NCBI GenBank assembly: GCA_020051025.1
Contig: JAGVJS010000317.1
Coordinates: 1-9,999, forward strand
DNA from: Sphingobium sp.
GTDB taxonomy: Bacteria > Pseudomonadota > Alphaproteobacteria > Sphingomonadales > Sphingomonadaceae
Direction: 5' to 3'
Length of the DNA stretch: 9,999 nucleotides
The notes below the pieces were generated by a model that was given only the letters and a program-made list of their open reading frames with translations, was not told where the DNA came from and did no database searches. Of this stretch, positions 1-6,217 are shown piece after piece. The position numbers and the translations under genes are program-made. Numbering within the stretch: position 1 is the stretch's first letter; each line of letters begins with the position of its first letter.

Positions 1-12
1 CTCTTCCGATCT
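1..12. other. Sequencing-adapter remnant at contig end
   Basis: The first 12 bases, CTCTTCCGATCT, are identical to the 3' end shared by the standard Illumina adapters. An exact 12-base match at position 1 is very unlikely by chance (about 1 in 17 million). The simplest reading is untrimmed adapter at the edge of a short-read contig. Genomic sequence therefore starts near base 13, and any residues read from bases 1-12 are artificial. Confidence 0.88.
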
Positions 13-324
13 CTGCGCTATTTCGATCCGGTGGCTAGGCGCGCTGGCGTGCCGGCCGATGTGGGCGCGCTGGTCCACCGGCTGGCGGATCGGGAGACGG
101 AGGTTACGCTGGTCAATCTTGGCCGTCAGGCGCGCACCGTGACGGTGCAGGGCGGCGCCTATGCCGAACATCGGATCGACAGTGTGATGCTGGATGGCCG
201 CACCATGGCGGCGGGCGGACGCGATATCACGCTGCGGCTGGAACCGGGCTGCGGTGCGCGGCTGGTGCTGGCGATGACCCGCTATGCCAACCGGCCGACC
301 CTGGCCTTTCCGTGGGACCGATAG
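13..324 (+). CDS. C-terminal fragment of an unidentified protein, cut by the contig end
   Basis: The frame is open from the left edge to a TAG at 322-324, giving about 103 residues of genuine sequence. The GTG at 31 is internal to the frame and has no ribosome site, so it is probably not the start. The fragment is rich in alternating hydrophobic and polar residues (TEVTLVNLGRQARTVTVQGG, then ITLRLEPGCGARLVLAMTRY). This suggests an all-beta accessory domain such as often closes secreted or surface enzymes. It ends in RPTLAFPWDR. I do not recognise the family, and neither the catalytic part nor a signal peptide can be seen because the 5' part is missing. A strong hairpin follows 12 bp after the stop. 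Coding status is fairly sure from the codon pattern and protein-like composition; function is unknown. Confidence 0.6.
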   Translation: MRYFDPVARRAGVPADVGALVHRLADRETEVTLVNLGRQARTVTVQGGAYAEHRIDSVMLDGRTMAAGGRDITLRLEPGCGARLVLAMTRYANRPTLAFPWDR

Positions 325-335
325 CCCCCTGCCCT

Positions 336-357
336 GCCCCGGTTCCACAACCGGGGC
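336..357. terminator. Perfect hairpin between convergent genes
   Basis: A 9-bp perfect stem (GCCCCGGTT at 336-344, AACCGGGGC at 349-357) closes a 4-base loop. It sits between the stop of the left-end plus-strand gene and the stop of the small minus-strand gene. Neither side has a run of T, so it is not a textbook intrinsic terminator. Its strength and position still fit a bidirectional transcription stop or mRNA 3'-end protector. Confidence 0.55.
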
Positions 358-372
358 AACGGGAAGGATGGA

Positions 373-633
373 TCAGCGCTGGGCCAACTGGACCTGAGAG
401 ACGCGGCTGATGGTCAGGCCGTTCTGGGCCCAGTGCGCCTTGGTCCGGCACTGGACCTGCGGCGCGCGAGAACCGCTGCGGGTTTCGCGGAAGCAATAGC
501 GGTCGGTCTTGGCCTGATAGGTCACCTTGGCATCGCCGAAACGGCCCTGCGGCTGGGCGAAGGCGGGCGTGGCGGCGGCCGAGACGGCAACGGTGGCGGC
601 AATGACGGCGGCGGCGAAAGCGATGGTCTTCAT
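373..633 (-). CDS. Small secreted (periplasmic) two-cysteine protein, function unknown
   Basis: This gene encodes 86 residues. I chose the ATG at 633 because AAGGA lies 8 bases upstream (642-646), and a signal peptide starts exactly there: MKTIAF, then an alanine/valine-rich core to residue 26, with a cleavage motif AFA before QPQG. The longer frame upstream (to 735) lacks both. The mature part is about 60 residues with two cysteines (Cys47, Cys62) in the pattern YCFRE-x-RSGSR-x-P-x5-C-RTKAHWA-x-NGLTIS. A disulphide in the periplasm is likely. Similar small secreted proteins with the C...GSR.P...C.T...W pattern are, to my knowledge, common in sphingomonads and have no assigned function. The gene stands alone, converging on the left-end gene, with its own AT-rich upstream region. 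Secretion is a confident call; the biochemical role is not known. Confidence 0.75.
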   Translation of the reverse strand: MKTIAFAAAVIAATVAVSAAATPAFAQPQGRFGDAKVTYQAKTDRYCFRETRSGSRAPQVQCRTKAHWAQNGLTISRVSQVQLAQR

Positions 634-762
634 GATGATTGTCCTTCCCTGAACTCTCTGTGACGATCCGCTGTGGATCATGCCGAAGACATTGCAGGGG
701 CCGTGCCAGTTCGCGAAAAGCCCGGAAAATCGCACTTTTCCAACACCAGTACGACAAAGGTC

Positions 763-809
763 GAAAATATTATCCCAATATTTAGTGAAAATATCCGTAT
801 GTTAGGATA
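763..809. promoter_or_regulatory. AT-rich repeat cluster upstream of the small secreted protein gene
   Basis: In a strikingly AT-rich stretch (about 740-830), GAAAATAT occurs at 763-770 and 787-794 as direct repeats 24 bp apart. TATCC occurs at 771-775 and 792-796, 21 bp apart, with an inverted copy GGATA at 805-809. It lies between the terminator of the MFS gene and the start of the minus-strand secreted-protein gene, so it most likely holds that gene's promoter and a regulator site. No -35/-10 pair is clear enough to place. Confidence 0.35.
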
Positions 810-826
810 AATTTTATTTGCAACCG

Positions 827-859
827 AAAAATGGGCGGCACCATCGGTACCGCCCCATT
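827..859 (-). terminator. Rho-independent terminator of the MFS gene
   Basis: Read on the minus strand, a GC-rich stem (arms 846-859 and 830-842, with one bulged G, one G-U wobble and a 3-base loop) is followed directly by a U5 run (827-831 read as UUUUU, partly inside the stem base). It begins 27 bp after the MFS stop codon. Stem, small loop and U tract in the right order make this the best terminator in the window. Confidence 0.75.
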
Positions 860-885
860 GCGATTTACCTGTCCAACTCGCTGTC

Positions 886-2556
886 TCAGTCTTCAATATT
901 CCGGCGGAACGTCTCCGGCAGGAACAGCAGGCCGACCACCACGGTCAGTGCGGCAACCACCACCGGATACCAGAGGCCGTAATAGATATCCCCGGTCGCG
1001 GCGACCATCGCGAAGGCCGTGGTCGGCAGGAAGCCCCCAAACCAGCCATTGCCGATATGATAGGGCAGCGACATCGACGTATAGCGGATGCGGCTGGGAA
1101 ACAGCTCGACCAGCATCGCCGCGATCGGGCCATAAACCATCGTCACCAGCATCGCGAGCACCCACAGGATCGCCACGACCGCGACCCTGTTGATCTGCGC
1201 ATTGTCCGCCTTGGCCGGATAGCCTGCCGCCTTCAGCCCGGCTTTCAGTTCATCCTGAAAGGCGGCGATCGCCACCATCTTGTCATGACCCGCCAGCGTG
1301 GCGGCATCGGGCGCTGTAAAGCTGACCGCACCGATCTTCACGATCGCCGCACTCCCTCCCGGCGCTTCGACATTGTCATAGCTGGCGCTCGCCTTGGCCA
1401 GATAAGTCTTGGCGACGTCGCAACTGGACGTATCGAACTTGTTCTTACCGACGGGATCGAACTGGAACGAGCATTCCTTGCTATTAGCGACGACGGTGAT
1501 GGGTGCAGACGCCTGCGCCGCTGCCAGCGCCGGATTGGCGGCATGGGTCAGTGCCCCGAACAGCGGGAAATAGGTGATCGCCGCCAGCGCGCAGCCGCCC
1601 AGGATGATCGGCTTGCGCCCGATCTTGTCCGACAGCCAGCCGAAGAAGACGAAGAAAGGCGTGGCCAGCGCCAGCGCGATGGCGATCAGGATATTCGCCG
1701 TCGCGCCATCCACCTTCAGCGTCTTTTCCAGGAAGAAGAGCGCATAGAATTGTCCGGCATACCAGACCACCGCCTGCCCCGCGACCGCGCCCAGCAGCGC
1801 GATGATGACCCAGCGCAGATTGCCCCACTGGCCGAACGCCTCCGTCAGCGGCGCCTTCGACGTTGTGCCCTCCGCCTTCATCTTCTGGAAGACCGGACTT
1901 TCATTCAATTGCAGACGGATCCACATCGACACGCCTAGCAGCAGGATCGAGATGAGGAAGGGCATGCGCCAGCCCCACGCCGCGAACGCATCTTCGCCGA
2001 GCGCAAAACGGAAACCGATCACCACCAGCAACGCGGCGAACAGGCCGAATGTCGCCGTGGTTTGGATCCAGCTGGTATAAAGGCCCCGCTTCCCCTCCGG
2101 CGCATGTTCCGCGACATAGGTGGCCGCCCCGCCATATTCGCCGCCCAGCGCCAGCCCCTGCGCCAGCCGCATAATGAGGAGGATGATCGGCGCCGCCACG
2201 CCGATACTGGCATAGCTGGGCAACAGACCGACCGCAAAAGTGGACAGGCCCATGATGCCCATCGTCACCAGAAACGTGTTTTTCCGTCCGACCAGATCGC
2301 CAATCCGTCCGAACACCAGCGCGCCGAACGGCCGCACTGCAAATCCCGCCGCAAAGGCTGCCAATGCGAAGATGAAGCCGGTCGTCTCGTTCACGCCGGA
2401 AAAGAATTGCGCGCTGATATAGGTGGCCAGCAGGCCGTAGAGATAGAAATCATACCATTCGAACACCGTCCCCAATGAGGACGCGGCGATCACCAATTTC
2501 TCATTCTGCGTCGCTGCCTGCTGTTTCGGCAGGTCATCATCATAGCGCGTCGCCAT
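886..2556 (-). CDS. MFS metabolite:H+ symporter (MHS type) with large periplasmic insert
   Basis: The gene encodes 556 residues. The ATG at 2556 has an excellent GGAGG (2562-2566) 5 bases upstream. The protein is an inner-membrane proton-coupled uptake carrier of the metabolite:H+ symporter family (relatives of ProP, KgtP, ShiA). Visible marks are FEWYDFYLYG (residues 32-41) in helix 1, the MFS loop signature GRIGDLVGRK (83-92) after helix 2, RLAQGLALGGEYGGA (130-144) in helix 4, EHAPEGKRGLYTSWIQ (150-165), a repeat of the loop signature GWLSDKIGRKP (306-316) after helix 8, and ELFPSRIRYTSMSLPYHIGNG (484-504). Family members are usually 420-450 residues. The extra length is a hydrophilic segment at about 340-455 between helices 9 and 10, predicted periplasmic, with Cys362 and Cys379 able to form a disulphide. 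The substrate cannot be read from sequence; organic acids, betaine-like or aromatic acids are typical. The gene is monocistronic, closed by a terminator. Confidence 0.9.
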   Translation of the reverse strand: MATRYDDDLPKQQAATQNEKLVIAASSLGTVFEWYDFYLYGLLATYISAQFFSGVNETTGFIFALAAFAAGFAVRPFGALVFGRIGDLVGRKNTFLVTMGIMGLSTFAVGLLPSYASIGVAAPIILLIMRLAQGLALGGEYGGAATYVAEHAPEGKRGLYTSWIQTTATFGLFAALLVVIGFRFALGEDAFAAWGWRMPFLISILLLGVSMWIRLQLNESPVFQKMKAEGTTSKAPLTEAFGQWGNLRWVIIALLGAVAGQAVVWYAGQFYALFFLEKTLKVDGATANILIAIALALATPFFVFFGWLSDKIGRKPIILGGCALAAITYFPLFGALTHAANPALAAAQASAPITVVANSKECSFQFDPVGKNKFDTSSCDVAKTYLAKASASYDNVEAPGGSAAIVKIGAVSFTAPDAATLAGHDKMVAIAAFQDELKAGLKAAGYPAKADNAQINRVAVVAILWVLAMLVTMVYGPIAAMLVELFPSRIRYTSMSLPYHIGNGWFGGFLPTTAFAMVAATGDIYYGLWYPVVVAALTVVVGLLFLPETFRRNIED

Positions 2557-3005
2557 TGTCCCCTCCTTCTAGAATCATATCTGGCTACCATCCCGAGTCG
2601 CTCCGCCGGGTTCATGAGCGCACTCACTGCGTTCCGCAAAGCATGGCGATATTCGATACCTGGGTCGAGATGCTCGACCGGCGGCTAGAACAGGGCGCAG
2701 GCAAGGCCCTGCCCTGCCCTCACCATGACAGTCTCGCATACCCGACCAGAATGATGAACAGGGCAAACATGGTCGCGCGCCGATCTGCGACATCCTGCGT
2801 CCCGGGCGTGCTCGACACCCGCGCCGCTATGCGGCTCATCGCGCCGCTGCCGGCGCGCGCTTCTCGACACGGATGTGCCTACCGCAATTAGCCGGACCGC
2901 GCGCGATAGCGGCGTACGGGCGCCGCCCTGCTGAACAGAGATGGCGCAAATAATGGCTACAATCACCTCCGCCGCTCACGCCACCCGGTCCAGGCAGCGG
3001 AGGCA
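2557..3005. other. Intergenic region, no supported gene
   Basis: This 450-bp gap lies between the divergent MFS and DUF1612-type genes. It is GC-rich on the left, without an obvious promoter. Open frames cross it on both strands, but none has a ribosome site together with a recognisable protein. The least poor is a 39-codon minus-strand frame (2839-2720) whose product ends in a hydrophobic stretch, MFALFIILVGYARLSW. It has no good ribosome site and I do not call it a gene. The stretch may be a decayed gene, but nothing identifiable remains. A short C-rich tract (GGCCCTGCCCTGCCC) lies at about 2704-2718. Confidence 0.5.
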
Positions 3006-3054
3006 TTGGTGATCGCTGAGGACTGCTGTACAAGACAACTCTCCAAAAACCATT

Positions 3055-3097
3055 TATCGTTTAATATCTTACGTTATCCTGTTGATATAAAACGATA
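3055..3097. promoter_or_regulatory. Long imperfect dyad in AT-rich promoter region of the DUF1612-type gene
   Basis: The arms are TATCGTTTAATATC (3055-3068) and GATATAAAACGATA (3084-3097). They pair at 13 of 14 positions across a 15-base spacer. The block is AT-rich in a GC-rich replicon and ends 19 bases before the preferred TTG start of the HTH protein. Position and symmetry fit an operator for a dimeric regulator, plausibly the HTH protein itself. A transcribed stem-loop in the leader is the alternative. Confidence 0.5.
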
Positions 3098-3116
3098 TTT
3101 TTTAAGGTTCGAAAGA

Positions 3117-4148
3117 TTGGATTTTGACAGGCGCAGGCCAGCTGCGGACCAGGATGTGGATGATAACACGTTGCTGTCCAGCTATGCCGAAGCTCAATCC
3201 ATGCTGGCACGGATCGATGAACGGCAGCGGCTAAGCCCGGTTCGCCGCTCTTGGAAGATACGATGCTTTATCGCCGAACGCCAGGCTCTTGCCTGGATCG
3301 ATGCGACGGCAATCGACGCGGCCGCCTTTACCGTAGATGGACGCGGTAGTGTCGGAGGGGCGGATTTCGACCTCACACACTGGCGTCGGGCCGTGGGCGC
3401 GCCGGTATCGATCGAGACGTTGCGCACAGACAGCGCCGGCTTGCTGGACTGGCTGGGAGTGGAAGATGTCAGCACCACCGCGACGCCCTGGACTGCGCCT
3501 GCCTTGTCGCTGACCGATATACGCCTCAGGGTGGAGGCTTGGCAAAAGGCTGTCGCGATGCTGCCCCCCTCCCCGCCGCTGCTGCATGGCGCCCGTCTGG
3601 CTCAGACGTGGTGGACCTGCGCCCCCATCGGTCGCGGCGATGCGGTAGCCAGCTTGCTCATCGGTGATCGCCACGGTCCCGGCCGATCTGCGGCCTCTTC
3701 CGGTGGTCTCGTGGCGCTCGGATTCCAGTTAAGCAATACAGCCTGGAAGATCGCATCGCCAACTCGGTTCGATAGACTTTGGCTGCAAGCGATCACACTG
3801 GGCGCGCGCCATCTCCTCGACCAGGAACAGCGCCTGCGCAGCTACGCCGAACGCGCTGCCAGGCAGATCGCAGCTCGCCGTCGTCCCGGTCGACTGAAGG
3901 ACGTCGTCATGCTGGCCATGGCGCATCCCCATATCGGCAGCCGTCTTGTCGCCGACCGGCTGGACCTTAGCTCTGCTGGTGCGATCAAATTGCTGACCAT
4001 CGCGACCGAGGCCGGATTGCTCATAGAGCGCTCAGGCCAGGCCAGCTATCGCAGCTACAGCATTCCGTTGAGCGACCTGCCCACCTTACGCGCTGCGACC
4101 GACTCATTAATCGACCCCATAGCGGACGATTTCTGGTCTGAAGGCTGA
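3117..4148 (+). CDS. DUF1612 / C-terminal HTH plasmid-associated protein (RHE_PE00001-like)
   Basis: This encodes 343 residues from TTG 3117, chosen because AAGG (3104-3107) lies 9 bases upstream and the sequence before it is AT-rich with a dyad. A start further upstream (TTG 3006) would translate that dyad, and GTG 3156 is a weaker option. The N-terminal part (about residues 20-67), with SYAEAQSMLARIDERQRLSP followed by a Trp/Ala-rich stretch, resembles the DUF1612 family. The C-terminal part (about 260-308), RLKDVVMLAMAHPHIGSRLVADRLDLSSAGAIKLLTIATEAGLL then a basic/aromatic wing, reads as a winged helix-turn-helix. Such two-domain proteins are often encoded on rhizobial and sphingomonad plasmids near replication genes; their role is not established. 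DNA binding, possibly autoregulation or plasmid maintenance, is inference. Family assignment is from recalled pattern, not a search. The gene converges on rep. Confidence 0.7.
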   Translation: MDFDRRRPAADQDVDDNTLLSSYAEAQSMLARIDERQRLSPVRRSWKIRCFIAERQALAWIDATAIDAAAFTVDGRGSVGGADFDLTHWRRAVGAPVSIETLRTDSAGLLDWLGVEDVSTTATPWTAPALSLTDIRLRVEAWQKAVAMLPPSPPLLHGARLAQTWWTCAPIGRGDAVASLLIGDRHGPGRSAASSGGLVALGFQLSNTAWKIASPTRFDRLWLQAITLGARHLLDQEQRLRSYAERAARQIAARRRPGRLKDVVMLAMAHPHIGSRLVADRLDLSSAGAIKLLTIATEAGLLIERSGQASYRSYSIPLSDLPTLRAATDSLIDPIADDFWSEG

Positions 4149-4156
4149 AAAATCCG

Positions 4157-4198
4157 ACCGCGCCAGAAGCCCACTGAGCACCGATACAAAGGCGCGGT
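4157..4198. repeat. 8-bp inverted repeat just after the DUF1612-type gene
   Basis: ACCGCGCC (4157-4164) and GGCGCGGT (4191-4198) are perfect inverted copies around a 26-base spacer, starting 9 bp after the stop codon. This could be an mRNA 3' stem-loop. There is no T run and the loop is large, so a terminator role is weakly supported. Confidence 0.3.
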
Positions 4199-4380
4199 GA
4201 GCCATTATATCCGAAAGATCGAAAAGCGCTCCACGGACCTTACAGGCACCCTGCTGGCGGTTTCCACTTTTGTTCCATTCTACCCGCAGGTTCGAACTGG
4301 CTGCCCAGCTTATATAGCCACATTTCGCACGCCATGGCGCGGATGGGCGCCACCGCCCTTGTTCCGGGGAACATACTGCC

Positions 4381-4402
4381 GGGCGGGGCAGGGAGGGCAG
4401 GG
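4381..4402 (+). other. G-quadruplex-type motif
   Basis: Five runs of three or more G are separated by one or two bases: GGG-C-GGGG-CA-GGG-A-GGG-CA-GGG. This satisfies the usual G3+N1-7 four-run rule with very short loops, which favour a stable parallel quadruplex. It lies in non-coding DNA between convergent genes. A functional role is not shown. Confidence 0.45.
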
Positions 4403-4506
4403 CCGACGCAGCAGTCTTATTCTCGCGGTTGTGGGTCCAGAGCGCATCCTATTTACTCGTCATGGAATGCGGTCTTCCGATCACCGATGGGCGCGCAGAT
4501 CATATG

Positions 4507-4663
4507 TCTGAAAACACGTTCGATGACCGAATCGAACGGCGAGACGTGCGAACGCATCGCGGCCAGTTGGCTAAAAGCCAGAAGTGACGGATGCCCCAGT
4601 CGGACGACAAGAGAAAGGGCGGCCGCGGGGGGCCTTTGTTCATCATCTCGCCGTGTTTTCAGA
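4507..4663. repeat. 12-bp perfect inverted repeats enclosing 133 bp, with a nested tight dyad
   Basis: TCTGAAAACACG (4507-4518) and CGTGTTTTCAGA (4652-4663) are perfect inverted copies. Overlapping the left arm is a second dyad, CGTTCGAT (4517-4524) and ATCGAACG (4531-4538), separated by 6 bases. This is the geometry of a dimeric DNA-binding site. The arms contain AAAACACG, close to the core of the repeat array upstream of parA. No transposase or target duplication is seen, so a miniature element is less likely than binding sites. Confidence 0.4.
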
Positions 4664-4859
4664 ATCATCGTTGTTTGATGGAAACCAAGCGCGCGATCGC
4701 CCGCCACTTGGCGGAGCCATTTCTTTCTCTACGCAAAGAAGGGCGGATTTCCGGCGCCCCGCTGGATATATAGGCTGCAACGCTGTCTGTAATGAGCGTC
4801 CATCCGCTATCGCTCTTCCGAAGAATGCTGCGATTCTAAAAACACGCCCGAGAGTGAAT

Positions 4860-6110
4860 TCAGGGTCGGAGCTTATATTTATTGCGGCGGTGATGTTCCT
4901 TCACAAAGCCGTAGAAGCGCTTGGAATAATTGCGCGGCAACTCATGCGGATTGGCGCCGAGGAAGGCGTCGAAGCGACGCATCAGTTCGCCATAGTCCCA
5001 TCCGGGAAAATCGCTGCGGATCGCATCATAGATGTCCGCGTCCAATATGTCGCGGGCACGACCACCGGATACCGGAGGCTGGCGCGGTTTGCGCGCATCG
5101 ACACTGGCACTGCGCAGCCCGCCGGCCGCCTGTGCAATCAGCGTCATCGCCTGTCGCGGGTCGATCATCTCCTGCTTATCATCGGCACCGGATGCGGGCG
5201 AGGGGAGGGGGGCCGCCCGCGCCGACCGCGATCGCTCCAAACGCTCCGCCATGTGCCGGCGCATCACCATCCGCATCTTGGGCTTTGTGCTATCCGGATT
5301 GATCACTTCCAGACTGATATCCGGCAGTTCGTTCAACCTGGCGAGGTCGAGCAGCTTGCGCTTGAACACCGGATAGGCGCTCTCGCTCCCGCTCTTCTGA
5401 TGAAGCGTCTCAAAGCCGATCACGAAGCCTTCCGGTCCATTCCCGCCCGCATGTTTGCGCGAGGCACGATAGAGCCATTTACCAAGGCCGCTGGTGATCT
5501 CGAAGTAGAGCGGTGAAATGGCCAACACATTGCGTTTGTCCATCACCCCGTCGAAGAACCATTTAGAGAGGGTGATCTCCATGCCGAGCGATCGCTGCGT
5601 CCGCTCATCGACCAGATGGGTATAGCTGTCGATCCACGAGAAGGTCGTCTCCCGGCTCTTGGTACTGGCGCGGATGTTGGTCTTGATCGTTGTCGCCTGT
5701 AGCCGGTCGAGCGCACTGACCAGCCGCTCATAGGCACGACCGCTGGTGCCCCAACAAATGCGCTTCAACAAGTCGCCAGGCTGAAGCCGGATGACCGGCG
5801 ACAAGTCGTTCAGCCCACGCTCGCGCAGCTCGTTGAGGTGCGACGCCAGATAGATCATGATGTCCGCGTCCCAGATTGTGGCCATGCCATAAGCCGGGTT
5901 TGGGGACACATGAACGGTCACCGCCTTGTCGGGACTGACATAGTCTATCGGCTTGACGCGCTTGCGCTTCGACAAGCTGAAGAACGGCCGCTGCATCGTC
6001 TCCTGATAGTCGCGCAGCGAAATGTCGCTGAAATCGGGGAGGGTGAAGAACATTTCGAACTGGACCTTGCGCTCTTTCAGCGCCGTCTTAAGTTCGCCCT
6101 CATTCTCCAC
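4860..6110 (-). CDS. repA: Replication initiator, RPA family (RepA-like)
   Basis: This gene encodes 416 residues from GTG 6110, the first possible start after an in-frame stop. It has no clear ribosome site. ATG 6053 (residue 20), with AAGG 11 bases upstream, would give 397 residues and begins right at the conserved family start. The protein belongs to the RPA (replication initiator protein A) family of plasmid initiators. Marks are FFTLPDFSDISLRDYQETM (21-39), PFFSLSKRKRVKPIDY (42-57), MATIWDADIMIYLAS (76-90), GTSGRAYERLVSALDRLQATTIKTNI (121-146), FSWIDSY (157-163), EITLSKWFFDGVM (178-190), ISPLYFEITSGLGKWLYRASRKHAG (198-222) and a basic C-terminus. It would bind the origin and start replication. 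A Pro/Ala/Ser-rich linker (about 297-350) joins a C-terminal helical segment (357-415) that is probably a second domain. It is the third gene of the parA-parB-rep block. The family call is strong; the exact start is not. Confidence 0.9.
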   Translation of the reverse strand: MENEGELKTALKERKVQFEMFFTLPDFSDISLRDYQETMQRPFFSLSKRKRVKPIDYVSPDKAVTVHVSPNPAYGMATIWDADIMIYLASHLNELRERGLNDLSPVIRLQPGDLLKRICWGTSGRAYERLVSALDRLQATTIKTNIRASTKSRETTFSWIDSYTHLVDERTQRSLGMEITLSKWFFDGVMDKRNVLAISPLYFEITSGLGKWLYRASRKHAGGNGPEGFVIGFETLHQKSGSESAYPVFKRKLLDLARLNELPDISLEVINPDSTKPKMRMVMRRHMAERLERSRSARAAPLPSPASGADDKQEMIDPRQAMTLIAQAAGGLRSASVDARKPRQPPVSGGRARDILDADIYDAIRSDFPGWDYGELMRRFDAFLGANPHELPRNYSKRFYGFVKEHHRRNKYKLRP

Positions 6111-6217
6111 CGCGCATCATCCCGTTTGGCTGTCCCCCCGGGGGGAAATCAATATAACAAACTGAAATATAAGGCTTATTCCTCTATTTTCAGCTTTTCG
6201 TTCCCGCACGCGTCCGA
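6111..6217. promoter_or_regulatory. parB-rep gap with C6G6 palindrome and hairpin
   Basis: The 107-bp gap contains TCCCCCCGGGGGGA (6133-6146), a perfect 14-bp palindrome 23 bp upstream of the GTG of rep. An AT-rich stretch (6146-6200) next to it can fold: CTGAAA near the parB end pairs with TTTCAG further on, with an inner ATAA/TTAT stem. In repABC replicons the equivalent gap encodes an antisense RNA that limits initiator synthesis. A similar control element here is possible, but no promoter was convincingly located on either strand. Confidence 0.4.

Larger units (their letters stand above)
4149..4859. other. Intergenic region between convergent HTH and rep genes, with repeats but no supported gene
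   Basis: About 710 bp lacks a convincing coding frame. Short plus-strand frames exist at 4504-4587 (27 codons, MSENTFDDRIERRDVRTHRG...) and 4591-4773 (60 codons), almost abutting, but neither has a good ribosome site or a recognisable product. What is visible is DNA structure: an 8-bp inverted repeat at 4157-4198, a G-rich quadruplex-type tract at 4381-4402, a tight dyad at 4517-4538, and 12-bp inverted copies at 4507-4518 and 4652-4663. Being next to rep, this segment is a possible site of origin, incompatibility or partition sequences. No intrinsic terminator with a T run was found for either flanking gene. Confidence 0.5.

Noticed and set aside
886..2556. MFS gene as a fusion or frameshift artefact because of its central hydrophilic block
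   Set aside because: The frame is continuous, helices 10-12 with the ELFPSRIR motif follow normally, and the insert falls at a loop boundary.
2720..2839. 39-codon minus-strand frame ending in a hydrophobic stretch
   Set aside because: Resembles a one-helix membrane peptide, but without a ribosome site or known relatives it could be chance.
4517..4554. CGAACG/CGTTCG copies at 4517, 4533 and 4549 as a 16-bp-period array
   Set aside because: The first copy is inverted relative to the others, the motif is only 6 bases, and the perfect dyad at 4517-4538 explains two of the three.
4507..4663. Miniature transposable element bounded by 12-bp inverted repeats
   Set aside because: No target-site duplication is seen next to the arms and no related transposase is present; the arms share a motif with the parA-side repeats instead.
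4504..4773. Two abutting small plus-strand frames (27 and 60 codons)
   Set aside because: No clear ribosome sites, no recognisable domains, and the first frame overlaps inverted repeats, which explain its sequence better.
4812..4821. GCTCTTCCGA, a second partial adapter-like match
   Set aside because: It diverges right after 10 bases (AG instead of TC), lies inside continuous sequence next to rep, and shows no sign of a chimeric join.
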